Assembly (NCBI GenBank): GCA_900708905.1 | Contig: CAADRB010000002.1 | Span: forward strand, 3,855,480 to 3,919,479 | Length of the DNA stretch: 64,000 bases | Source of the DNA: Hymenolepis diminuta | Lineage: Eukaryota > Platyhelminthes > Cestoda > Cyclophyllidea > Hymenolepididae | Reading direction: 5' to 3' | In this document: positions 26,831 through 37,069 of the stretch, piece after piece | Numbering within the stretch: position 1 is the first letter of the stretch | Layout: each line of letters opens with the position of its first letter | Made by a program: the position numbers and the translations under genes | The notes under the pieces: generated by a model | What the model saw: only the letters and a program-made list of their open reading frames with translations | Database searches by the model: none | Told to the model about the DNA's origin: nothing

Positions 26831-27139
26831 TATGAGGTAATGCCAAATTCTAATCGGCGCATGCCAAAGGTATGTAAAATGACACCCCCATAGAGAGATT
26901 ACAATGCTGTTTGATTCCTACACGTAAATTGAAGGCCCTATTTCGTCATGTCTAAAATTTCTGTTGGGTTTATATCGCATCTTATTAAACCCCAGTTGTT
27001 TAAAAAACCTTATTTTGCAACCATTTAAGGACAGATAAAAGAAAAAGGAGAGCGTATCGACTAGTTAGTTTTTCAGTGTCACTTTAAGTGGTCAACGTCC
27101 ATAAAAAAATATAGTCTACCGGGGTCACATTGATTGAAT

Positions 27140-27385
27140 AAGTCAAGCCACTCACGTTGACAGATCAGTTCAGAGGTGGCAAGCAAGCCACCCCAATTTA
27201 TTTATAAGTAAATTAGGTTTATATACAAAGCATTTCTTCGTCAGACGTCAGTTATGTCTCGCCGTCGGTGTCTCAGCGTGATGATCGACACCTGTTTAGG
27301 CATCTATGTTTAAACACACAAACACACAGCGAGACCGCCTGTGGACACCGTAGTAGAGATTTCATCGCCAGGTGTTGATAGACAT
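27140..27385 (+). repeat. Dispersed repeat family R2, longest copy
   Basis: Contains CAGTTCAGAGGTGGC, an AGGTTTATATACAAAGCATT block, TTTCTTCGTCAGACGTCAG, then GTGTCTCAGCGTGATGATCG and a CACACAAACACACAGCG block. The same order occurs on the reverse strand at 58555-58700 and, shorter, at 55785-55895. No open frame, so probably a non-autonomous mobile element. Confidence 0.6.
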
Positions 27386-29233
27386 CTGCTGGCTATAGCA
27401 GAAATATTTCTGCTATTTCTTTTTCACATTTCAAGTTTTTTGGAAAAACGTAATGAGATGAGATGAAGAAAGGGATAGTTGGAGGTATTAGAAGAGATGA
27501 GGAAAGCGTCAGTACTGAGAGAGGACAACTCCAGTTGTGATAAAGAGCGAGTGTTGAGGTACGGTAAGGGAGTTGACAAATTTCGCGATCTTTGTCTGTT
27601 GATGAGCAACCGATGAAAATCACGAACTGACAAGTAAGTATGGGTCAACACATGCGCACTACCCAGTACCTGAATTTTGTATTTGATCCATTCTAATGTT
27701 TCTTGTATATTAATTGTCCCCACTAATAAAAATTATACATGCTGTTTTCGGCTTTACCATGGAGATAATTAGCCAATTTTCTGGTTTCTAAGCCAGCCTT
27801 CAGAAATGAAAAAGCTATCTGAGTCTCTTTGACCTAGAATCTTACAACTGGTCAGTATTTGTCCAATGAACCACAAGCTTGTAATATCTAAATACATTAA
27901 GAAATTCAGCATTTTAAAGCATGAAAATTTATACAGAATAGTTGAAAAACAGCTCTTTTTAATGATTAAAATATGATTTTTATCATTAATCAGTATTTTT
28001 ATTTTAAAACAATAAAAAAACAAAACTAAAAGTCGAGGTTTTATTTGAAAAATCGAATTTGCACGTAAGCACCCGCCTACAGTTTCTTAAACCACCTGAG
28101 ACCCTTTCATAGTGCATATGCCTGAGTTTTGCCTTTGCATAGATATAATTGCGTACTTTGTAATGATTGGACTCCATCTATGAATTAGGACAGCTGATCT
28201 CCCAACTTCATTGTGGGCCGATAACTCGGCACCATCTCGAACATTTGAACACCTGGAAATCCTTATGGAGTTACTGTTCAACTCCCTTGTAATTAAACTT
28301 AGGAGATGTTTAGTTTGATTCTCTCTGACCGTTAAATTTCCTTTCTGCACTTAATAACGAGAGATCTAAGTAATAATGATAACATAGACACAGTGAGTTG
28401 TAATCTTTTGTAAGTTTCTGCTGAATATATGCATGCGCCATCTTTCGAGTAAACCGTTCTAGTTAGAACTAGCTTATGCTCGTATTGACGTTCTCTTTAG
28501 CGATGCATCATACTTAATCTCAAACAAAATATTATTTTATGGGCTTGTACGTAAAGTTACTTTTGCAGATATCTTAGTTAATTTGCAAATCTCATTTAGA
28601 ATGCTATTTTAAAGTAGATGCTAAATAGGAAGATTGAAATCCAAGCATTGCGCAATCTTCCAAGACATGGGAAAAAAAATTCGTAGTATGAAGGAATAAA
28701 ACGCTTTAAGTTAGACCCAAATGATCTCACCTGATAAGTTGATAAAACAAGCTTTCACAATAATTTCGCTAAATGCGAAGATATGCCTCCATCAATGAAA
28801 TATGAATTTTAATTGTTTGTAGTTTTCAGCTCAGTTGAGGGGATTAAAGTTGTAAAGTAGTAAGACAGAATTCTGAAGATTTAAATAAAACGCAAAATGC
28901 ATTGTATAATCGAACAGTACACAGAATGTATGAAAATTGCTCTTCATGTTCTATTTATAACAAATGGAGGTAAAATCAGTGGGAAATGATTTGAAATTGT
29001 AGCAGTCAGTAGAAAATCAATAGAGTTTCAGATGCACTTGTATTTGACGGAAACACATGAAAAATACAAACGATTCGTGTATTATGTGACAATAGTATAC
29101 ATAAGCAGAGTACTAAAGCATAGCATAGAATTAGGAAAGACAAAGCAGTTAGAATTTAATAAGATGAACCAAATGGATATTATTTCCGTTGCACCCATAT
29201 GTAAAGACCTCAGTCTGGAATGATAAGGCTTAC

Positions 29234-29396
29234 GAACCTCGAGAATAGTGTCGTTCAAATAGGATAATGAAGCGAAATTCTGAAGCAGTTCCTTAAGCAT
29301 CTCCAAAATGTGTTGCCAGTTGTTGTAGATAAAAAGGCGACGACAAGACTGGATAACCCGATCAATTATGTAGCCGAAAAAGAAGATCTGATGAAT
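29234..29396 (-). CDS. Candidate exon of an unrecognised gene
   Basis: A 163-nt open segment on the minus strand with an acceptor TGTGTTCCAG and a donor GTAAGC. It encodes helical-looking sequence (DRVIQSCRRLFIYNNWQHIL, then EMLKELLQNFASLSYL). Codon use looks coding and is clearly richer than the surroundings. It begins in phase 0 and ends in phase 1. The small exon at 30590-30635 upstream ends in phase 0 and so could splice to it. I do not recognise the protein. It cannot be joined directly to the exon at 23647-23859, which needs an incoming phase of 2, so at least one exon is missing or these are two genes. Confidence 0.45.
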
Positions 29397-30272
29397 CTGG
29401 AACACAGATGAAATAGTATTCTCATGATTTTCTGACTCGCACTCCTACTGCTCTCACTTCCTCTTTATCAAACAAAACCTACTTTCCTATTTCGACGTGT
29501 TTAGACGTTCTTCATGCTTAAAACTTCCGCTTTATCATCAGTAACAACTGAATGGAAATCGACAGTTCGAAGAAGGCTGTCTCTACTTTAGGGCGAATGA
29601 GATTTTGCAGAACAAAAACGGCTTTGAGTCCGCGTGGTCAATTACACAAATTTCAATCTCCATAGCACCTTCATAAAGTTCCTTTTATTCAATTATTATT
29701 TACCGTACTTGAGTAGAGGTAAAATAACGAAATAAGCACCACCAATCCATTAAATCAAAATGAGAACCTCACACGGGGCATTTTTCCACTCCATTTATCC
29801 CTAAATAAAATTAGAAAATCTGTAATTTAATAAAATTGACCGTCCAGAAAAACACCGGAAGCTTTATTTCTTGGCTCCATTCGTTAGGGTTATATTTGTC
29901 ATTGAAATAACCATATTCTCCATCTACTAATTATGATAAATTATGGAAAGTGCGGAAAACTGCAATACATTTCATAAGAATGGATAATGAAAGAAATCCA
30001 ACTCAGCGCACCAATTCATTCGTTTTGTAGTGGATGCTATACAAATAAACCTTTTTGCTAAACCTTACTAGTACTCTTAAGAAGTCCAACTAGCCCCCAA
30101 GATTAGCCAGGCTATGAAAAAATATCGCGAACAAAGAATGCACTAAGTGAAGAGAGCTCATTGCTATTGTTTCAACTATCGACATGGTTAGTCATTAAAT
30201 ATAATTAATGCCACGCCGCAGAAATATTGACCGCTGATTGGCTGGGAAGAACGCTGCACGCACGTCCGCACT

Positions 30273-30285
30273 TTCCAGAATGTTC
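30273..30285. promoter_or_regulatory. Perfect three-unit heat-shock element
   Basis: TTCCAGAATGTTC, that is TTC-nn-GAA-nn-TTC, the consensus HSF1-binding array with all three units exact. Nearby on the minus strand are a CCAAT (30240-30236) and a TATA-like TTATATTTAA (about 30208-30198). That is the order expected for a minus-strand heat-inducible promoter, but no heat-shock gene was found downstream. Confidence 0.5.
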
Positions 30286-30589
30286 TAGCGCACGCAAGAC
30301 TCCCCCGATCAGCCTTGATAGCGTTGCGAACTCCACAGCTCCGACTGATGACTTTCAGAGCTTCTGAAATCCGTTCATTAAAGTAAAGCGAGCTGTCAAA
30401 GATAATTCGCTTTGTTTACAAAGACCAACGGAGATATCTCATTTAAATATAGACCACAACAGGCGCCACCTTAATGAGCTTGTAACTGGAATGAGTTGAG
30501 ATGATTCTAAGCCCTCCTATCGGGACGAAACTAAAAAGCTCCATCCCTAATGTATTGTATAAACAATTATTGAGTTTATACTCTCGTAC

Positions 30590-30635
30590 CTGAACATGCA
30601 AGATATTCAGAGACCAGGAATTACTCCAAACACTG
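30590..30635 (-). CDS. Candidate small exon upstream of 29234-29396
   Basis: A 46-nt open segment on the minus strand, bounded by a GAACAG/CAG acceptor (a NAGNAG type) and a CAG|GTACGAG donor. It reads SVWSNSWSLNILHVQ and ends on a whole codon, matching the phase-0 start of 29234-29396. It lies only 172 bp behind the stop of the seryl-tRNA synthetase gene on the same strand. If real, its gene must start within that gap or be trans-spliced. Evidence is splice signals and phase only. Confidence 0.35.
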
Positions 30636-30806
30636 CTGTTCAAAAAATGGAAGATTATACAAGCGGTATGACCCTAGTAATTTTGACAAATTTTAGCGGA
30701 ATTCGCATAAACTGCATAATTTTGTACAAAACACCCAAAGAAAGACAAAGAAGTCACGAACTATCCATAATTCAGTTAAATTGACCAGCAATAAAAACAC
30801 GAACAC

Positions 30807-32935
30807 TCATTTCTTACTCTTCTTTTGCTTGCCTCTGCGTCTAGAGGCATTTCCCGCAGCAGCAGATTTTCCCAGACTCCCCTGAGTCCTTGATATTTCA
30901 GCTGGCTTCTCAGCCGCTTTATCAGTAGTTATGGGAGCACTTTCAGCCGCGGCGACCTCCTTAGGTCCCTCCCTTTTCTCCTTCAAATTCAAATTTGCCA
31001 TCGGAGAGACAACATCACCCTTCTGTTGATCAATTGGGGCCTTGTTGACAAATGGAATCATCTCCTTCAGTCCTGTACAGAAATAACATAAAGACAGCGC
31101 GCTAAGATATAAATAAAGAAAAAACTGAAACGAGACTTCATCAGATTAAAAATGAACCTTCAGGCATGAATTCACGTAGAGCTTCTGGAACAACAATTCC
31201 TTCGACAGTCTGGTAGTTTTCAAGGATAGCGCAGATGACGCGAGTGGTAGCGCACATTGTAGCATTTAACATGTGCACGAACTCGACCTAAAAACAAAAA
31301 ACTCCATGCTTAAAGCTCAAGGATAAAAAAAATTAATTAGTTGGAGACAGAATGTATTACTTCCTTGCCCATCTTCTTCGTCTGACCGAAACGAATGCCA
31401 AGACGTCGCGACTGGTAGTCTGTGCAGTTACTGCATGATACAAGCTCTCGGAATGCCTTTGATCCTGGATACCAACCTTCCAAATCATACTTCATCGCTG
31501 CGGCATTGTTCAGTTCACCCGAAACGATCGAGACAACACGGAATGGAATACCGAGAGTCTACAATGTGAAACAAAGCCGTGGTTATTGAAATACGATTAT
31601 TATGCGGACAGGAATTATGAGATTGAAGTAGAAGACAGACCTTGTAAAGCTCTTCCGAGGTTGTGATCATTTCATTGAACATTTCCCAGGAAGCATTGTC
31701 ATGAGGTGATGTGATACAAAATTGTTCAATCTAAAATTTTAATGAAAAACAAGGTCGGACGGTTTAGGTGTCTGAACACACATATCCATTAGAGTCCAAT
31801 AAACTAACCTTTTCGAATTGATGAACTCGGAAAATGCCACGAGTATCACGACCATGGCTTCCAACCTCTTGACGGAAACAAGTCGAAATACCAGCATATC
31901 GAATTGGGAGATCGCCGGGAGACATCCATTCACCACGGTGGAAAGCAGCGATTGGCTGTTCTGAGGTAGCGATCAGGTACTTTACCTCTTCCTCGGCCTC
32001 TTGGACTTTATCTGCCGTGGTCTCGCGTTTGCCTGTGACCTTGTAGAGCTCTTCATCAAATTGCGACAACTGAGCGACCTCTTGCATCACCTCCCTTCGC
32101 ATGAAAAATGGTGTGTAGAGGGGTGTATATTTGCGTTGATAGAGCATTCTCAGAGAGATATTGATTAGAGATTGTTCAAGGAAAACGAGGGGTCCCTAAA
32201 TAGATCCAACATGATAGATCGCGGGTTCAACATGGGGTGGAAGATAAAAAAAACTATTGATTAAACCCACCTTCAAGAAGTATCCTCGATTTCCAGCTAT
32301 AGATGTACCACGTTCCCCATCGAAACCACCAACCATAGTGACCAAATCAACATGGGAGTACTTCTTTTCAACTGTCGAATCACCGAAAGTCCGAATAACT
32401 TTGTTATTCTCCTCATCATTTGAGATAGGAACTTCGTGGTATAGAATGTTACCGATTTCATAGACAAGTTCGTTTCGGGTTTTCTCGAGGTCATCTGAAA
32501 GCTTTTGCTGATTTTTGATAGTCTCGTCAATGTGAACGGTCAGAGATTTAATTTGAGCGACATTAAGCCCCTCAATTTGTTCTGAGGTGATCTCAATCAC
32601 ATTATCCAGAATTTCTTTAGGGAGAGTGGCACCAGCACCAGCAGATTCTCCAGCCTGAGAAAAAATAAGTAATAACAATTTAGAATACCTTCATCTTCTT
32701 TCCGATAGCTTTACTACATATATTTTTGGAGCGATTTAAACGATCGCAAGTAGAACGAGCTAGATTATTATATGAATTCATAGTAGCATGCAAAAATACC
32801 TTCTCGCCATTGTTCATCAAGAACAATAATTTTGTCAACAACTCTAGGATCTTTATATCGGTCTGTTTCGCTCTTTTTTATAATTTCGGGATCACCTCCC
32901 TTATCTTTTCTAAATAAATCCAACGAAAGCACCAT
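30807..32935 (-). CDS. SARS1: Cytosolic seryl-tRNA synthetase
   Basis: Charges tRNA-Ser (and tRNA-Sec) with serine in the cytosol; class II synthetase. Eight exons on the minus strand join in phase: 32800-32935, 32689-32759, 32271-32654, 31809-32195, 31641-31730, 31361-31558, 31158-31287 and 30807-31072; total 1662 nt, 553 residues (human 514). The start [16 protein letters not shown] is nearly the human N-terminus. The N-terminal tRNA-binding coiled coil lies at about residues 40-120. Class II motif 2 ([19 protein letters not shown]) and motif 3 ([19 protein letters not shown]) are intact, as is the [11 protein letters not shown] serine-pocket segment. The C-terminal extension ends in a basic [11 protein letters not shown] tail, comparable in place to the vertebrate UNE-S nuclear-localisation tail. 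The gap in the raw frame around 32700 is filled by a 71-nt exon whose phase fits exactly. No canonical minus-strand AATAAA follows the stop within 350 bp. Confidence 0.97.
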
Positions 32936-34755
32936 TGCGAGAAAAGCACCCGAGGCTATCCAATGGTCGTAACGTGTATTCGTACACTGCGCGTAATAAT
33001 CTAGATTATTTTTAATCATAAACTTGGAATATTTCAAGAGCACATTAAACCAAATAGTAAATTTTAAATCACAGCCAAACGTGGATGTCAATCATTTGAC
33101 GAAAAATATGATACATGATATTATTTCCAACACTTATAAATATTCACTTCAATTACATAGGGTTATTAATCGGGGTTCCTTTATTTACTGAAAACAGGTC
33201 TTAAATATGTAGAATTTCAATGATATTGTGACTAAAATGTCAACTTGAAAACTAAGTTAAGTTTTGTCTGTTTTTCTGGCCATTCAATGGAAGGATCAAC
33301 CAAGGCGATTAAAAATATCTTGAAGTAATCTTATTGCTGATTTCGGGGTCTGGTTTAAGAAGTATTCCTGTTGTAATATTTTTAAAATGATTGGTTCTGT
33401 GATCATTTTGTCTTATTTCTGTAAATACTAGAGCAAATATTAAGGCATGATAACTCCAACCCTTATCAAATCTACATGGATATTATTTATTGTAAATATT
33501 AAATGAAGCCTGACTTAAATAGATTTATATTTTGGCAGCACAGTGATTATTTCAATGAAGCAAATTTATTTATAGGATTTCATCATCAAAATTTGACTAA
33601 ATTAGGGGTTAGCTTATATAACCTCCCTACCTACTTTGACATACCTAAACTCATCAAAATTTGAAAGACACGGCAATGTTTGAAGATGGCGATGTATCTG
33701 GTGAATTCTTGGTCTTTGAATCACCACAATTCTAGCTATCTGTTCAATTGAAGATGCCCAGTAATGAACGTTTCGGTCATTCCATGGCTATTGCAGGTAT
33801 TATATGCATAATTTATATCGAATCATATCAGGCATTTATATATATATACAGATATTACGTTTAATCCATGAAAAGAGTAAAATCTTTCCATTAAAATATT
33901 TTTTCTTATATCACTCATTTTTCTCAAAATCAAGTATGTTTTAAATGAAGAAGGCAAAGATTTAGTCCTAAATTCAATTCATTTTAAGTAATTATTACTC
34001 CGAATAATCGTTTCTTTTCTTATATCTGAGTATTTTACTGTCTCGATGTACATCCTTGTTAAATATAATGAATGCTTCTATCCATGAAATATTAAATGAA
34101 TAATTTATCATTTATTATTTACAAAATTTGCATATTTATTAAATTGTGCTGATTACAAGGCCGTCAATTAGGATAATTCTGATTAGATTGCGGAAGTTTG
34201 CCTCATTCTTTGTAATTATTGAGTGAAGGGGATTTTGGCTAATTTGAAGGCAAATTAATTTATGATGGTTATTTAACCCATGAGGCGTTTTATACCATTG
34301 AATAGCATGCTTGGAATAGCCCAAATTACACCCCTTCTTTTGGATGTTCAATTGACATAGCGACATTATTCTGATATGCTCCCCATTCTCGTTTTATATT
34401 CGCATCGTTTTGTGATTACTAACAAATGTTTTTAAATCCATGATGAATGGTTAAAATGAATCTCAATGACAATAGGTGAAACTCTTTCATCATGAAATTA
34501 CAATTAAAGCATTCGCTATTGTAAGTATTAATATTATTATATCTGTCCTCCGGGGATCTGATTTGATTTTGTGTTAAGTCGGTACACTAAGTTTATTGGA
34601 CACTCGATCAGGAATCACAGGTATTGTTTACGATAAACTGTAAGATGATCTGTAGTAAACAAGGTAAAATTGCCATAAGTTCACCTTGAATTTAGAATTA
34701 CATTTAACAGCTGTAGGGGTACGCATTTGATCTTCACTAATTTAGTGTCTTCTTA
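32936..34755. other. Intergenic between divergent genes
   Basis: Separates the minus-strand seryl-tRNA synthetase and the plus-strand Ly6-type gene, so both promoters should be here. It is very AT-rich, with no motif I would name and no gene. Confidence 0.5.
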
Positions 34756-35749
34756 ATGCAGTTTTACCTCGTGGTTTTCGTAAATGTCTGTATCACTACT
34801 GGTCTTTTACCGCAGTTAAGTAAGTGATATATGTTTATTACTTACATAAAGCAAAATATTTATTCATTTCTGAATTTTAACTTAGCAAAATTCAAAATTG
34901 GTGGTCGAATCTTTAATGCCTTCGCGTGTATTGTCATTTAAGTTTGCAAATTTATTACAACTCATCGATTTAGACTGACCAAAAATTTAATAATTTAAGA
35001 ATAATTCTATGTAAAGTTAGAGTCAAAGAGTAGTGGAAGAAATGAAATAATCTCTCATTAAAATTGTTGCAAACATAATGCAATGACAAACATGATTACA
35101 CATTTTTATCCAGTAATAAGATGATAAAGAAAGTTTGTTTTTTAATTCATAACTTATGCAGTCTCAAGTGAATTACTTTTAACTCTTTTCATTCTATTGA
35201 TCTTCCTTATCAGTACATACATACCCATATCCAACTTTTTTACTTTTTGAATAATTGTTTTCAGCGTCTATGAGACTCGCATCCATATATTCAGCGAATT
35301 ACTTATTTAGTTGTAGCATTTTAAGTGCAAGTCAAGAGAGAATCTAATCATATTATAATTTCATTATTTTAGTTTCGGGCCTCGCTTGCTACGTTTGCGT
35401 ATCAGTGAATGGAAGTAATCCCGAGTGCGAAGATCCTATGCGCGGATCTGTGCCTATCGAATCTCCATGTCGTCAAGGTAAATCTGGATATGAGGGACTT
35501 GCGTATGCTAATTATTGTGCAAAGATTAAGGGTCAACGCGTTAGTGATGGTGTTCAAATCTACATTCGACGTTGCTCCACACAAAAGTTAGGTGGTATTT
35601 CAACTCACTGCGGGCAATTTCGCCTCTCAAATGAACTCTATCACGGATGTATTGCGACGTGTACTCAAAATTGGTGTAATTCATTCTTGAATATATCATA
35701 TTCTTTCCCAATAATAAGTTTCCTCACAGTACTTACAAACATTTTTTAA
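34756..35749 (+). CDS. Ly6/uPAR-domain secreted protein, probably GPI-anchored
   Basis: Small cell-surface protein of the three-finger (LU) fold; such proteins modulate receptors or channels, or protect the surface. Two exons: 34756-34819 (signal peptide MQFYLVVFVNVCITTGLLP...) and 35373-35749; 146 residues. The AATT junction is in phase. The mature part opens LACYVC and has ten cysteines, including a CYVC pair, an NPECEDP block, a GCIATC pair and a final WCN, the Cys-Asn that closes LU domains. A hydrophobic C-terminal tail after WCN (SFPIISFLTVLTNIF) fits GPI attachment. The early CYVC...NP.C.DP spacing resembles the quiver/sleepless branch of invertebrate LU proteins, but the exact orthologue is not clear. 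A poly(A) signal starts two bases after the stop. In tapeworms and flukes LU proteins (CD59-like) are known on the tegument surface. Confidence 0.88.
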
Positions 35750-35750
35750 T

Positions 35751-35756
35751 AATAAA
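35751..35756 (+). terminator. Poly(A) signal of the Ly6-type gene
   Basis: AATAAA directly after the TAA stop at 35747-35749, giving a very short 3' UTR. Confidence 0.6.
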
Positions 35757-37069
35757 AATTTATAAACCCAAATTTTGCGAAAATATGTTATCCTTATCTA
35801 CTTGGGAATTCGCTAAAAGTGGAAAGCCGAATGTAAATAGGTTCAATGATTTTTATCAATCTTGTATAAGTTAACGTCTTACTTTGAGTTCAATTTGCCC
35901 AATTTTATTTCATTTTGTTTATTATTTTGTATCAGTACGGGTCATCACAAGTGAAGGAAGTCACTAAAAATGATTCGACATCACAGTGGAGAGCCTGACT
36001 TGGTTTCGCAGAAGAACTTTTCCATACCATTGCCTATTAATTTAAAAATTAGGAGTGAATATAATCATTTCTTCTTACGACGACAGTTATATCCGATTCT
36101 CGATGTCTTAGTTTAATGAATGGCTGCTTTTTGGGCTTCTACGTGCACATCTGAATTAACTGAATGGTATGCCGTTACGCCTTGCCGCTCCGAATAGCCG
36201 AATGTTTATTGAAATACTCTATGTCTGGTAGATTATCTTATATTTTTTACCAAGGAGAACTGTTGAACACACAGATGTCAGTAAACATCTGGCGGTTCCA
36301 AGTGACAAGACCTCGGTATCAGTATTTCACTCTGTCGTCCAGATGTTTAATTATATGTTTGAATAAGGAACACAGAATTGAGTATCTCTCCACCACTGAA
36401 CATTCCGGCATTGATCTTTACACCAAATATTTAAAGCTATCATTCGAATTCCACCGTTTGGTCCAGGCCTGCACTATGTCATTGCTAAAATATTTTGTAC
36501 ACGCTCATTTCATCTGTTGGTTGATATTCCACAACATGAACCATATCGATAATTGTAATGAATTTAAATTTGAATACAGTATAAACGAATATCTTACTTC
36601 GATTTTGACTCTTAACTCAATTTAATCAGAATTTCATCCACACGCAATAAATAGATAACGATTAAATAGATGGGATAAATGATTAAAATACCGTTCACAA
36701 ATCAATTATTCTTTGCTAAAATTGCGAGATGATCCCTATTCTGTTGATAAATTTATTTAGATAAATTTCATTCTCAAATATAAAACGTCAAATAATGCCA
36801 TCTGTTACATATATTTCCATTACTTTATAATAAATAGAACAAAAAATTCGGCGAATCTCCACTGTATTGGCAGGAAATCTAAATTGATAGAAAAAGAACA
36901 GCGATCTTATTTAGAACCCTTCAAATTAATAAAAAGTTGATTATGTAAGCTTTTATATATCACAGTTTAATGTAACACAATTAAATGTGGGTAAATAAAT
37001 AATATGAAAGTGAAATTTTGTTAAAGCGGTTTCTTTGAAAGGCAATCACTTCAATAATTTTTCGTTGAT
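35757..37069. other. Intergenic; one long open frame of doubtful value
   Basis: Contains a 153-codon open frame (36164-36625, plus) rich in Leu, Tyr, Ile and Cys, with no recognisable domain and no splice partner; I do not call it a gene. The promoter of the SUGP1-type gene should lie just before 37070. Confidence 0.45.

Larger units (their letters stand above)
23860..29233. other. Unassigned, repeat-bearing stretch
   Basis: This should contain the upstream exons of the minus-strand Ser/Pro-rich gene, or an intergenic gap, but I could not join any open segment in phase. It holds a repeat pair (25150-25275, 26683-26830), a pyrimidine-rich tract (26300-26700), a TA microsatellite near 26810-26835 and a dispersed repeat (27140-27385). 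Confidence 0.45.

Noticed and set aside
27393..27723. Overlapping minus-strand open frames of 76 and 99 codons
   Set aside because: Ser/Leu-rich, no fitting splice phases to the neighbouring exons; they overlap the R2 repeat flank.
36164..36625. 153-codon open frame, plus strand, between the Ly6-type gene and SUGP1
   Set aside because: No recognisable family, no coding-like composition and no splice partner. A chance or repeat-derived frame is more likely, though its length makes it worth a translated search.
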